Positions 17,155 to 25,274 of a stretch of DNA of 52,326 nucleotides are shown one piece after another. A model generated the notes under the pieces. It did not search any database, was not told the origin of the DNA, and saw only the letters and a list, made by a program, of their open reading frames with translations. The position numbers and the translations under genes were made by a program. Position 1 is the stretch's first letter, and every line of letters begins with the position of its first letter. The DNA comes from a gamma proteobacterium L18 (GTDB taxonomy: Bacteria; Pseudomonadota; Gammaproteobacteria; Pseudomonadales; Pseudomonadaceae): the NCBI GenBank assembly GCA_000497835.1, contig KI547166.1, positions 411,420 through 463,745 of the forward strand, written 5' to 3'.

Positions 17155-18372
17155 TCAACCCAACACTTCACTCAAGGGAATGAAGCGCACCCGGTCACCT
17201 TCGACCAGCGTGCGGCCTTCCAGCACCTCTACCAGCCCCTCGGCCCAGGCCGCGCTGCGTAACACACCCGAGCTCTGGTTGGGGTAGATCACCGCCCGAC
17301 CATTGTCCAGGCGCCCGCGCAGGTACTCGCGACGGTTGCCCGCTTTGCTCCAGACAAAGCCGGCCGGCACCTCGAACGCCAGCGGGGCCACATCGACCAC
17401 ACCCATGCGCCGCAGCAGATACGGCCGCGCCAGCAGCGCGAAGGTCACCAGCGTGGAAGCCGGGTTGCCCGGCAGGCCGATTACCGGCACGCCGCGGAAA
17501 TGCCCGAACGTCAGCGGCTTGCCCGGTTTGATCGCCAGCTTCCACAACGCCAGTTCGCCCTCTTCGCGCAGGGCTATACCCAGGAAGTCGGCCTCACCCA
17601 CCGAAACCCCACCGGTGGACAGGATCAGTTCGGCGTCACCCAGCGCGGTGAGGCGCTGGCGGGTCTGCTCCAGGTCATCGGGCAGGATACCGGCATCGAT
17701 CACTTCGCAGCCCAGGCGCTGCAGCCAGCTCACCAGCAGGCGGCGGTTGCTGTTGTAGATTTGCCCGGGGCCCAGGGGCTGGCCAGGGTCTATCAACTCG
17801 TCGCCGGTGGACAGCACCGCCACGCGCACCTTGCGCACCACGTCCAGTTCGGCGTGACCCAGGGAGGCGGCCAGGCCCAGTTCGATCGGGCCCAGGCGCG
17901 TGCCGGCTGGCAGCACCAGCTCACCGACACGGGTTTCCTGCCCTTGCGGGCGGATGTTCTGGTTCAGGCTCAGCGGCTCGGTGAAGCGCACGCGGCCGTC
18001 GTCCAGCACGTCGGCGTTTTCCTGCATTTCCACGCAGTCGGCGCCAGCGGGCACCGGCGCGCCGGTGAAGATGCGCGCGCACGTACCGGCGGCCAACGGC
18101 CCGGGCGCTTGACCGGCCTGTATGCGTTGGCTGACCGCCAGCGGCTCGCCATGCCAGTCAGCCAGGCGCAAGGCGTAGCCGTCCATGGCGCTGTTGGACC
18201 AGGGCGGCAGGTCGAGGGTGGACACCAGGTCCACCGCCAGCACGCGGCCATCGGCCTGGGCCAGGCTCAGGCGCTCGGTGTGCTGCACCGGCGCCTGGTC
18301 GGCCATGGCCAGCAGGCGCTCCAGCGCCTGCTCCAGCGGCATCAGCGGCTTGGCCGCGCCCAACTCAGCCAC
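17155..18372 (-). CDS. moeA: Molybdopterin molybdenumtransferase MoeA
   Basis: 405 aa, the usual MoeA length. MoeA inserts molybdenum into adenylylated molybdopterin in the cytosol. Visible motifs are LPPWSNSAMDGYAL, RIFTGAPVPAGADCV, VLSTGDEL, YNSNRRLL, LSTGGVSVGEADF and GLPGNPAST, in family order. The start is taken as the GTG at 18372, which overlaps the end of moaB by 8 bp and gives the N-terminus VAELGAAKPLMPLEQ. Longer open frame upstream is only the shadow of moaB. It is translationally coupled to moaB. Confidence 0.93.
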   Translation of the reverse strand: MAELGAAKPLMPLEQALERLLAMADQAPVQHTERLSLAQADGRVLAVDLVSTLDLPPWSNSAMDGYALRLADWHGEPLAVSQRIQAGQAPGPLAAGTCARIFTGAPVPAGADCVEMQENADVLDDGRVRFTEPLSLNQNIRPQGQETRVGELVLPAGTRLGPIELGLAASLGHAELDVVRKVRVAVLSTGDELIDPGQPLGPGQIYNSNRRLLVSWLQRLGCEVIDAGILPDDLEQTRQRLTALGDAELILSTGGVSVGEADFLGIALREEGELALWKLAIKPGKPLTFGHFRGVPVIGLPGNPASTLVTFALLARPYLLRRMGVVDVAPLAFEVPAGFVWSKAGNRREYLRGRLDNGRAVIYPNQSSGVLRSAAWAEGLVEVLEGRTLVEGDRVRFIPLSEVLG

Positions 18373-18904
18373 GGGACTGGCAGGGCTCGGCCTGCTTGAG
18401 GTGCGGGACGAAGTTGCACGGGCGGTGGCGCACGTCCAACTGCTCGGCAAGGATGCCGTCCCAGCCGGTACGCACGGCGTTGGTGGAGCCCGGCAGGCAG
18501 CACACCAGGGTGCCGTTGGCCAGGCCCGCCAGCGCGCGCGACTGTACGGTGGAAGTGCCGATGTCCGGCACACTGATCTGCCGGAACAGCTCGCCAAAAC
18601 CGTCCACTTGCTTGTCCAGCAGGCAGGCCACGGCCTCGGGGGTGCTGTCACGCCCGGTAAAGCCGGTGCCACCGGTGATCAGCACCACCTGCACCACGTC
18701 TTCGGCGATCCAGTGGGCGACTTTTGCGCGGATCTTGTACAGGTCGTCCTTGAGCAGCACGCGCTCGGCCAACAGGTGGCCGGCGGCGGTCAGGCGGTCG
18801 ACGAACATTTGCCCGGAGGTGTCGGTCTCCAGGGTACGGGTATCACTGACAGTCAGCACCGCAATATTGAGCGGCACAAAAGGTACATCAGCCTTGGCTT
18901 TCAT
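18365..18904 (-). CDS. moaB: Molybdenum cofactor biosynthesis protein MoaB
   Basis: 179 aa protein of the MoaB/Mog family, which adenylylates molybdopterin before metal insertion. The motifs VLTVSDTRTLETDTSG and LITGGTGFTGRDSTPEAV are the substrate-binding signatures. LVCCLPGSTNAVRTGWDGIL follows near the C-terminus. It lies directly upstream of moeA and divergent from mobA, the usual Pseudomonas arrangement, so the shared 77-bp gap holds both promoters. Confidence 0.95.
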   Translation of the reverse strand: MKAKADVPFVPLNIAVLTVSDTRTLETDTSGQMFVDRLTAAGHLLAERVLLKDDLYKIRAKVAHWIAEDVVQVVLITGGTGFTGRDSTPEAVACLLDKQVDGFGELFRQISVPDIGTSTVQSRALAGLANGTLVCCLPGSTNAVRTGWDGILAEQLDVRHRPCNFVPHLKQAEPCQSRG

Positions 18905-18981
18905 CAGGGCTCGTCCGGTTGTGTGTATGAATAGGCAGTGTTATATCACAGCAGCCCCCCCTCTGATGACCGAGACCTGAC

Positions 18982-19563
18982 ATGCCCCACACTGCCCTGC
19001 CCGTCTGTTCCGTCCTGTTGCTGGCCGGCGGCCGCGGCCAGCGCATGGGTGGCCGCGACAAGGGGCTGCTGCCCTGGCGCGGCGAACCGCTGATTGCCCA
19101 CCTGCACGCCCGCGTGCGCGGCCTGGGCGATGACCTGATCATCTCTTGCAACCGCAACCAGGCCACCTACGCCGCTTACGCCGACCGCCTGGTAAGCGAC
19201 GACAGCGACGACTTCCCCGGCCCCCTGGCCGGCCTGCGCGCCGGGCTGGCCGTGGCGCGCCACAGCCATTTGCTGGTGCTGCCGTGCGATGTACCCGGCA
19301 TCGACGAAGCGCTGCTGCACGCCATGCTTGAAACCGCCCATGCCCACCCGGACCAGCCACTGATGGTGCGCCAGGGCGAACACTGGGAGCCGCTGCTGTG
19401 CGTGATCCCCGTCGCCCATGCGGCAGTGTTCGAACAAGCCTGGCAGGCCGGCGAGCGCAGCCCGCGCCAGGTCATGCTGGCGCTGGGCGCCCAGGCACTG
19501 CAGTGCCCGGCGGACGACCCGCGACTGGCCAACCTCAATACCCCGCAATTGCTGGAACCTTGA
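18982..19563 (+). CDS. mobA: Molybdenum cofactor guanylyltransferase MobA
   Basis: 193 aa enzyme that attaches GMP to the molybdenum cofactor to form the dinucleotide form (MGD). The N-terminal [20 protein letters not shown] is the nucleotidyltransferase signature with the GTP-binding lysine. [14 protein letters not shown] and [15 protein letters not shown] (metal-binding Asp) follow. Divergent from moaB-moeA, it completes the cofactor pathway in this locus. Confidence 0.95.
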   Translation: MPHTALPVCSVLLLAGGRGQRMGGRDKGLLPWRGEPLIAHLHARVRGLGDDLIISCNRNQATYAAYADRLVSDDSDDFPGPLAGLRAGLAVARHSHLLVLPCDVPGIDEALLHAMLETAHAHPDQPLMVRQGEHWEPLLCVIPVAHAAVFEQAWQAGERSPRQVMLALGAQALQCPADDPRLANLNTPQLLEP

Positions 19564-19654
19564 TAGTCGCCGTCAAAAAAATGGAACTCGTTTCGGGTAC
19601 AAACGTCTCAAATCCTGTACATGGATCTATCGTCCCCCATTGGAGAATCAGAAA

Positions 19655-19876
19655 ATGACTAAACGGACCCTTCCCGCCCTGCTGTTGGCAATGGGCCTGG
19701 CCACCCTGGCGGGTTGCTCGACGCCTACCGTCATCACCCTCAATGACGGGCGCGAGATCCAGGCCGTGGATACGCCGAAATATGATGAAGATTCAGGCTT
19801 CTACGAGATCAAGCAATTGGATGGCAAAGAGACACGCATCAACAAGGACCAGGTGCGTACCGTCAAAGAGCTGTGA
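19655..19876 (+). CDS. YgdI/YgdR-family small lipoprotein
   Basis: 73 aa. The lipoprotein signal peptide ends in the lipobox LAGC. The mature part is a small SH3-like fold typical of YgdI/YgdR (TVITLNDGREIQAVDTPKYD, then KETRINKDQVRTVKEL). It is probably anchored in the periplasm; function unknown. The ATG at 19655 has GGAG at 19642-19645. Confidence 0.93.
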   Translation: MTKRTLPALLLAMGLATLAGCSTPTVITLNDGREIQAVDTPKYDEDSGFYEIKQLDGKETRINKDQVRTVKEL

Positions 19877-19917
19877 CCACTTGCCGAGCGTCGATTTTTG
19901 AATAAAATCGATGTTAT

Positions 19918-19994
19918 CGGGGTGTAGCGCAGCCAGGTAGCGCGTCTCGTTCGGGACGAGAAGGCCGCAGGTTCGAATCCTGTCTCCCCGACCA
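19918..19994 (+). tRNA. tRNA-Pro (anticodon CGG)
   Basis: 77 nt cloverleaf with encoded CCA. The acceptor stem pairs CGGGG with CCCCG. The anticodon stem TCTCG/CGAGA encloses the loop TTCGGGA, giving anticodon CGG for the proline codon CCG. The T arm reads GGTTCGAATCC. One U-U mismatch is seen near the base of the acceptor stem. A rho-independent terminator follows 10 bp downstream. tRNA 3' ends are common integration targets, and an accessory patch follows. Confidence 0.96.
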
Positions 19995-20004
19995 GTTGTT
20001 GAAG

Positions 20005-20029
20005 AAGCCCGCCGAGTGCGGGCTTTTTT
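20005..20029 (+). terminator. Rho-independent terminator of tRNA-Pro
   Basis: Stem AAGCCCGC (20005-20012) pairs with GCGGGCTT (20018-20025) across a 5-nt loop and runs into a T6 tract (20024-20029), immediately downstream of the tRNA. Confidence 0.9.
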
Positions 20030-20102
20030 GTGCACCATGAAAATCTGCAGCCAACCACACAAGGCTAAACCCTCGGTCTGACAGGCCATGGCGAGGTGCA
20101 AC

Positions 20103-20175
20103 AAAATGTGGGAGCGGGGGGCCGGCCATCCGGTTCTACCCGCGAAGCGCCGCGCGGGCGGCGCGCGATCTCAAG
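20103..20175. repeat. Single GCGC-type REP unit
   Basis: A single copy of the unit that is paired at 15811-16035, 35391-35671 and 47985-48193. It has AATGTGGGAG at one end, then a degenerate hairpin, and GCGCCGCGCGGGCGGCGC followed by GATCTCAAG at the other end. Confidence 0.7.
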
Positions 20176-20224
20176 AACGCCACAAAGCCCCAAGACATGC
20201 ACCTCCCCGCCCCACCACAATACA

Positions 20225-20316
20225 GTAGCCGCTGCCGTAAGGCTGCGCTGGCCCTAAGCCTCACTGAAGATCGTCAGCGTTCACACCGGCCAGCGCAGCC
20301 TGGCGGCAGCGGCTAC
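20225..20316. repeat. Inverted repeat, second REP type
   Basis: The arms 20225-20253 and 20288-20316 (29 bp each, with a few mismatches) read GTAGCCGCTGCCG and, inverted, CGGCAGCGGCTAC. They are related to the CTGTAGCAGCGGCCGCC arms at 45740-45827. The spacer is 34 bp. No gene is seen in this stretch. Confidence 0.75.
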
Positions 20317-20358
20317 GGGATTGTACTGAGTTGCTCACCTTAATCTGACGATAGCCCT

Positions 20359-20637
20359 TTACGGCAGCGACATCCCTTCCCTTGGCATTCCTTGAAGACA
20401 CAAATCTAAAATCCAAAAACGGCGAATCCCTCTCAAAGAGGGATTCTCAGCCGTCGATTGCACGCAAGCGACGGGGCAGGACGTTGTCACCTCGCCCTCG
20501 GCGAACTGGTGGATACCAGTAACGGGATGCGATCCGAAGATCCCTGAAACCACCCTGAATACGGCCTGAGCCGCCCATCGATGGTTGCCTATTGGTCGGA
20601 AGAATTCAAGACCGAACAGAGGACAAGCCCACTCCAA
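20359..20637 (-). other. Structured minus-strand element or small ORF of unknown nature
   Basis: An open frame of 92 codons from TTG 20637 exists (containing VVSGIFGSHPVTGIHQFAEG), but it has no clear RBS and runs through a strong hairpin (20424-20446) that looks like a minus-strand terminator. Two readings are possible: a small protein gene of an accessory element, or a non-coding transcript of about 200-250 nt ending at the hairpin. Composition differs from the core genome and it lies between the tRNA and the exonuclease gene. I cannot decide between the readings from sequence alone. Confidence 0.3.
20415..20453 (-). terminator. Perfect hairpin with T5 on the minus strand
   Basis: GAATCCCTCT (20424-20433) and AGAGGGATTC (20437-20446) form a perfect 10-bp stem with a CAA loop, extended by CGGC/GCCG pairs. 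On the minus strand it is followed by TTTTT (complement of 20415-20419). The shape is that of an intrinsic terminator for a minus-strand transcript starting upstream of the exonuclease gene. Confidence 0.6.
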
Positions 20638-20708
20638 CCGTGTACTCGGTGCCTTTGCGTCTCACCATCCGGTTGTATTATTCAGCTATCGAGTGACGAG
20701 AGCTGACC

Positions 20709-21332
20709 ATGGAACCTGTTCGCAAACCCCAACACCTTGAAGCCCTCAAGGAGGTTTTACACACCTACCGGTACCTACTCTGCATCGACCTTGAAGCTAC
20801 CTGCGATGAGTACGCCAACCCAGGAGAACCAGCTCGCCCGCTGATCGTGGAACGCGCGGACATGGAAACCATTGAGATAGGCGTGGCCGTCGTCGACCTG
20901 GCATCGCTGCGTGTTGTCGATCAATTTCAGAGCTTTGTCCGCCCGGCTTTACACCCGGTGCTGACTGATTTCTGTAGATCACTCACCTCGATCAAGCAAA
21001 GCGACGTTGATACTGCCCCCAACTATATGGGTGTAACCAGCAGGCTGGATGCGTTTCTACAAGCCTACCCGCACTCAATGTGGTGTTCCTGGGGCGATTA
21101 TGACTACAAGCAACTTCAGGCAGATGCCTCGCGCTTGCATTGCAAGCCGATGCTTGAAGGAATGCCGCACACCAACCTGAAGAAGTGGCACTGGAAGGTT
21201 TTCAACTGCCGAGCGCAAGGCCTGCAACCTGCCGTACAGATGCTGGGGCTTGACTGGAAAGGTACTTACCACCGCGGCATTGATGACGCCCGCAACCTTG
21301 CGAACTTAGCGACTCACATACTCGGCCGGTAA
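20709..21332 (+). CDS. ERI1-like DEDDh 3'-5' exonuclease
   Basis: 207 aa member of the DnaQ/ERI1-type exonuclease family. The catalytic set is visible: D27 and E29 in CIDLEATCDE, D130 in WGDYDY, and H188 with D193 in HRGIDDARN (H-x4-D, the DEDDh form). The family degrades 3' ends of RNA or DNA. The first motif with Cys-Asp after it is close to ERI1/KapD-type enzymes and not to the DnaQ proofreading subunit. GC content is visibly lower than the flanking core genes. It sits alone on the plus strand in the tRNA-adjacent patch, facing the AbiE pair; a defence or RNA turnover role is only inference. Confidence 0.85.
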   Translation: MEPVRKPQHLEALKEVLHTYRYLLCIDLEATCDEYANPGEPARPLIVERADMETIEIGVAVVDLASLRVVDQFQSFVRPALHPVLTDFCRSLTSIKQSDVDTAPNYMGVTSRLDAFLQAYPHSMWCSWGDYDYKQLQADASRLHCKPMLEGMPHTNLKKWHWKVFNCRAQGLQPAVQMLGLDWKGTYHRGIDDARNLANLATHILGR

Positions 21333-21404
21333 CGGGGAGGTGACCTGCTGCAACTGAACTCCCAACTTGTCCCTCAAAAGCGTATAGACAACGGATACCG
21401 GTGC

Positions 21405-22472
21405 TCACGCACTCAGTCTACTACTGGCGCCATGATCGAGCAGGTGCCGTGCGACATCCGCAAATGTTGCAAAGCAGGTTGCGTAGTCAGGCCGCTCACC
21501 CGCGTAAAGCAAAGGCACGAGCCGCTGTTCAAAATTGGCTTTCAAGCCCTCATGGGTTGCCGCTATCTCAAGGGTGCGCCGCAAGACTGCGAACGGATGT
21601 GCGGCGAACTCAGGGTGCTGCCTGCCGGACTCCTGCACATCCTTGGCTACCGACAATGCGAAAACGTGTGTAGCCGCCTCTAGCGCTTCGGGGTGGCTCA
21701 TCACAACCCGCCATACATCGTAGACATGTCGAACCAGTGCAGTGTCGAACTCACCAGGCTGACACCCATCCCAGCTGCTTGCACAGCGACGCAGCAGCGA
21801 AAGCACTTTTTCCGCGAGCGTCTCTGCGACGGTGATGCACTCCATGGAAAACAGGAACGGATCCTTGCTTCCACTCAGCTTCTCCAGCAGGTAGCCCAGG
21901 TTCTGGGGCTGCGAGGAAATCATGGGTGGCCGACAAACGAGCTCAATCTTCAGCTGCGGGCGCAGAGTACCTGTCACATCCTGAAAATGAGCTTGGTACG
22001 ATACCAATAGACAATAGTAGTGACTGTTGTCCCTGAGGCATGGGTTGCCTTTGTCCATGACCCAATGGAAGCCCAATTCGGCCAAGACCCGTTCAACCTC
22101 TGCGTGGAGGGTCTTCAGTCGGCCACGGTCAGACAGGCCCTTTAAAAATGCGTAGCCTTCAGGCGGCGCGTCCAATTGGACCTTGATGTCAATGTCTTCA
22201 GACATCCGTTCGATAAGGCCATAGGCTTTTGACAGGCAGGTGCCGCCCGCGAAAACCAGTCGCGTTGCAACGTTGACCGTTGCTGGCCTGGGGTCGCCCT
22301 TTCTCCGGTTCAGCTGGGCAGCGACATGGGTGACATGGATTTGCGAGAGCGCATGAAGGGCATCAGTGATGTGCTGATCTTTCTCTGCAACAGCGGCTGG
22401 CATGTTTTTCAGAATGCCAGCCGTCGATGCATCTTCGATATTAACCCGCAGCTGATCGGGAAGAGTTCTCAT
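21405..22472 (-). CDS. abiEii: AbiEii-family nucleotidyltransferase toxin
   Basis: 355 aa protein of the AbiEii/AbiGii toxin family (DUF1814-type nucleotidyltransferase). The motif FAGGTCLSKAYG (G76, G77, S81) followed by RMSEDIDIKV (D93, D95) is the nucleotide- and metal-binding core, and ETLAEKVLSLLRR is the later conserved lysine motif. Family members transfer nucleotides to RNA targets such as tRNA acceptor ends and arrest growth; in phage defence they cause abortive infection. Its start overlaps the antitoxin gene by 32 bp, typical of a coupled toxin-antitoxin operon. Confidence 0.88.
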   Translation of the reverse strand: MRTLPDQLRVNIEDASTAGILKNMPAAVAEKDQHITDALHALSQIHVTHVAAQLNRRKGDPRPATVNVATRLVFAGGTCLSKAYGLIERMSEDIDIKVQLDAPPEGYAFLKGLSDRGRLKTLHAEVERVLAELGFHWVMDKGNPCLRDNSHYYCLLVSYQAHFQDVTGTLRPQLKIELVCRPPMISSQPQNLGYLLEKLSGSKDPFLFSMECITVAETLAEKVLSLLRRCASSWDGCQPGEFDTALVRHVYDVWRVVMSHPEALEAATHVFALSVAKDVQESGRQHPEFAAHPFAVLRRTLEIAATHEGLKANFEQRLVPLLYAGERPDYATCFATFADVARHLLDHGASSRLSA

Positions 22473-22860
22473 AAACTAAAGTGTTGTTTCCTACAGTCAC
22501 TTTACGGGAAATACGTCGCTTCCCAGTATTGACGACCGTCCCCATCGGGATCTGAGTCGACTTACCGCTGTTGTACTCGGCAACAAGGGAGCTGGGCGCA
22601 ATCGAAATGTTCAGCTTGCGGAAAAGCTCGGCGGCAATCATCTCCAGCGTGCCGGCGGGCGTTGGCTTGCCCGTATATTGGTTAATGCGGGCTTTCGCAA
22701 ACGCGCCTTTGCTGACGCGCACAAGGATACCGTTCTCCACGAACCGGGCCAGAACGCGGCCGACCTGCGAATCGCTGGCCATGTTTGAAAACTCCGAGCG
22801 CAGCACGACCAAGCCTGTGCGCTGCTTGATCGAACGGCTCATGCGGTCTTCGAGCTTCAT
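22441..22860 (-). CDS. AbiEi/DUF6088-type antitoxin
   Basis: 139 aa, upstream of and overlapping the AbiEii-like toxin gene. It begins MKLEDRMSRSIKQRTGLVVL and includes SQVGRVLARFVENGILVRVSKG, the winged-helix type region of DUF6088/AbiEi proteins, which neutralise the toxin and repress their own promoter. A very good RBS (GGAGGTGA) lies close to ATG 22860. A TATAGT -10-like element lies about 40 bp upstream on the minus strand. Lower GC than neighbours suggests acquisition by transfer together with the toxin. Confidence 0.85.
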   Translation of the reverse strand: MKLEDRMSRSIKQRTGLVVLRSEFSNMASDSQVGRVLARFVENGILVRVSKGAFAKARINQYTGKPTPAGTLEMIAAELFRKLNISIAPSSLVAEYNSGKSTQIPMGTVVNTGKRRISRKVTVGNNTLVYENSSRSAAG

Positions 22861-22872
22861 GAATCACCTCCC

Positions 22873-23110
22873 AAGACAAGCCAGTTAGCCATGGGTCACT
22901 ATAGGAAAAAACTTACTATTCGACCAGTAGAAACGGGGACTTGGCGCTACAGAAACTGCGCATCCATGCGTAGGATTTTACTGCTGAAACGCCACAATTA
23001 GCCCGGAAGCTGCTGCCGCTCCCGGGTGTGCCCTACGCAGGCTCAGCGTTTTCATCCTCCCCCGCGCAGTTGTAAGGTAGGTTCTACCCTCCCCCGCAAA
23101 GGACCTGCGC
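22873..23110. other. Intergenic region between the AbiE operon and the FMN reductase
   Basis: About 240 bp without a gene. The left part, AT-rich, should hold the promoter of the AbiE operon (minus). The right part has a short inverted repeat, GGTAG-GTT-CTACC, about 20 bp before the AAAGGA ribosome binding site of the FMN reductase. No copy of the tRNA-Pro 3' end, which would mark an island end, was seen here. Confidence 0.5.
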
Positions 23111-23647
23111 ATGCCCCACCTCCTCACCCTATGCGGCAGCCTGCGCCAAGGCTCCACCAACCGCGCGCTGCTGCAGGCGCTGGCGCACCTTGCCCCTGCT
23201 GGTCTGCCGGTATTGCACTACGAGGGCATCGGCGAGCTGCCACTGTTCAACCCCGACCTCAGCGATACCCCACCCGCCGCTGTGCGCGACCTGCACGCAG
23301 CCGTGGCCGCCGCCGACGGCCTGCTGATTGCCTGCCCGGAATACGCCCGCGGCATCCCCGGGGCCTTCAAGAATGCGCTGGACTGGCTGGTGGCCAGTGA
23401 GCAGTTCCCCGGCAAGCCGGTGGCGCTGTTCAATGCCTCGCCCAGGGCCAGTGAGGCACAGGCGGCGTTGCGGCTGGTGTTGCTGACCATGTCGGCGCGA
23501 ATCGTGGAGTCGGCTTCGGTGACGGTGAATCTGTTGTCCAAGGGCATGACGGCGGCGGATATTGTTGCCGAGCCTGGCTTGGCAGAGGTGCTGCGTTGCG
23601 CGCTGGGGCATTTTCAACACGACCTCAAGGAAGCCCGGGAATCATGA
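23111..23647 (+). CDS. NADPH-dependent FMN reductase-family protein
   Basis: 178 aa flavodoxin-like reductase. The N-terminal LLTLCGSLRQGSTNRALLQ binds the FMN phosphate, and CPEYARGIPGAFKNALDWL is the second family motif. Relatives reduce quinones, chromate or azo compounds using NAD(P)H in the cytosol. Start ATG 23111 has AAAGGA. Its stop overlaps the next start (ATGA), so it is co-translated with pgeF. Confidence 0.92.
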   Translation: MPHLLTLCGSLRQGSTNRALLQALAHLAPAGLPVLHYEGIGELPLFNPDLSDTPPAAVRDLHAAVAAADGLLIACPEYARGIPGAFKNALDWLVASEQFPGKPVALFNASPRASEAQAALRLVLLTMSARIVESASVTVNLLSKGMTAADIVAEPGLAEVLRCALGHFQHDLKEARES

Positions 23648-24339
23648 GTTGGACCGCCCGCAACCTGACCGACATACCCGGCATCGCCCATGGGTTCCTC
23701 GGCATCGACGACGCCCTTCCCGCGAATGCCTTTTACTGCAATCAAAAACACACCGCCGACATTGTCGATTCTGGAGCCGCTGCCGAAGCCTGCGGCGACA
23801 GGGTTGGGGATGGGGTGTTTACGCAGGAGCACACGCCGGTAGCCGTGATGACCGCCGATTGCCTGCCGGTGCTGATCGCCTCCACCGACGGCCAGCATGT
23901 GGCCGCCGTCCATGGCGGATGGAAAGGCTTGAAGGCCGGCATTCTCGGCAACGCACTGGCCCGCTTCGATCAGGCGCAGGTTGCCCGCGACCGGCTCAGG
24001 ATCGCCATCGGCCCGTCCATCAAACCTTGTTGCTATGAGGTCAGCGCCGATTTCCGCGCCCTGTGGCCTGGCGCAAATCCCCCGTGGTACCGCGAACGCC
24101 CCGCCCCGACGCACCCCAATGCCCTGCCCCAACCACCCGCCATGAACCCCGACGGCCTGTGGTTCGACCTGGCCGGTTACGGGGTGCGTCTATTGACCCA
24201 GCAAGGCATCGACAGCGCGCAGGTCGAGGTCGTGGATATCTGCACCTGTTGCCATACCCACGCCCTGGGCAGCTACCGCCGCCGCACCCATTGGCCCACC
24301 ACGCGCACCCAGCAGTTTTCCTGGATCGCCCGGGTTTGA
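23644..24339 (+). CDS. pgeF: Peptidoglycan editing factor PgeF (YfiH, laccase-domain protein)
   Basis: 231 aa cytosolic protein of the YfiH/multicopper polyphenol oxidase family, known in E. coli as PgeF, which corrects misincorporated residues in cell-wall precursors. Metal-ligand and family motifs are present: ADCLPVLIAS, AVHGGWKGLKAGI, IGPSIKPCCYEV and CTCCHTHALGSYRR. The ATG at 23644 overlaps the upstream stop. Upstream in-frame codons lie inside the FMN reductase gene and are not used. Confidence 0.92.
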   Translation: MSWTARNLTDIPGIAHGFLGIDDALPANAFYCNQKHTADIVDSGAAAEACGDRVGDGVFTQEHTPVAVMTADCLPVLIASTDGQHVAAVHGGWKGLKAGILGNALARFDQAQVARDRLRIAIGPSIKPCCYEVSADFRALWPGANPPWYRERPAPTHPNALPQPPAMNPDGLWFDLAGYGVRLLTQQGIDSAQVEVVDICTCCHTHALGSYRRRTHWPTTRTQQFSWIARV

Positions 24340-24396
24340 CGCCAACCCCGTGGCAGCGCTAGTGTCGCTACCCCCTTATTTGATGGAGTATCCAAG

Positions 24397-25176
24397 GTGC
24401 AGTTGAGTATCTACCAGGTCGACGCCTTCGCCGACCGTCCCTTCGGCGGTAACCCCGCCGCCGTGTGCCCGCTGACCGAGTGGCTGCCGGACGCCCAACT
24501 GCAGGCCATCGCCGAGGAAAACAACCTCTCGGAAACCGCCTATTTCGTGCGCAAGGGCGACGCCTTCGAACTGCGCTGGTTCACCCCCACCGTGGAAGTC
24601 GACCTGTGCGGCCACGCCACGCTGGCGGCGGCCTGGGTGATTGCCAACGAACTGCCCGATGCCCCCGAGGTGATGCGCTTCGCCACCCGCAGCGGCGAGT
24701 TGCGCGTGACCCGCACCGAGCACGGCCTGGCCATGGACTTCCCGGCCAAGACGCCGGTGCCGTGCGAGCCGCCGGCCGGGCTGCTGGAGGCGCTGGGCAT
24801 CGCCAAGGCCGAAGTATTGGCCACTGACGATTACCTGGTGGTGGTCGAGGATGAATCCATCATCGCCGGCCTGACCCCGGACTTCGCCCGCCTCAAAGGC
24901 CTGCCGCTGAGGGGCGTGGCCGTGACCGCCGCCAGCCGCGAGTTCGATTTCGTCACCCGCTGGTTCGGCCCCAACGTCGGCGTTAACGAAGACCCGGTCA
25001 CCGGTTCCGCGCACACCTCGCTGGCACCGCTGTGGGCTGCACGCTTGGGCAAGACCCTGCTCAAGGCCCGACAAGGCGGCGCACGCAAAGGCCTGCTGAC
25101 CTGCGAATTGAGCGGCGATCGGGTGATCATCAGCGGCCAGGCAGTGTTGTTCATGAAAGGCAGCGTGTTTTTCTGA
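24397..25176 (+). CDS. PhzF-family isomerase/epimerase-fold protein
   Basis: 259 aa PhzF-like protein with the diaminopimelate epimerase fold. Motifs: DAFADRPFGGNPAAVCPL near the N-terminus, NNLSETAYFV with the conserved catalytic-type Glu, DLCGHATLAAAWV, and DPVTGSAHTSLAPLWA. No phenazine genes are nearby, so the substrate is unknown and the name PhzF reflects the family only. The start is GTG 24397 with GGAG about 12 bp upstream. Confidence 0.9.
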   Translation: MQLSIYQVDAFADRPFGGNPAAVCPLTEWLPDAQLQAIAEENNLSETAYFVRKGDAFELRWFTPTVEVDLCGHATLAAAWVIANELPDAPEVMRFATRSGELRVTRTEHGLAMDFPAKTPVPCEPPAGLLEALGIAKAEVLATDDYLVVVEDESIIAGLTPDFARLKGLPLRGVAVTAASREFDFVTRWFGPNVGVNEDPVTGSAHTSLAPLWAARLGKTLLKARQGGARKGLLTCELSGDRVIISGQAVLFMKGSVFF

Positions 25177-25274
25177 AGGCGCGGATGAACATTCATGCCT
25201 GCACACAAACTGTCACATAACCGCAATATTTCCTCCGCATGATCGCGGCATCAGCCCTTGCGCCGCGAGCCGAC

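Noticed and set aside
18373..18672. Upstream extension of the moeA frame
   Set aside because: This part overlaps moaB in another frame and is rich in R/S/P/A, as in a shadow; MoeA homology begins just after GTG 18372.
20000..23110. Integrated island with flanking att repeats of the tRNA-Pro 3' end
   Set aside because: No second copy of the tRNA 3' end and no integrase gene were found in the window, so only an accessory patch is claimed.
24397..25176. Phenazine biosynthesis locus
   Set aside because: Only a PhzF-family fold is present; no other phenazine genes are nearby.
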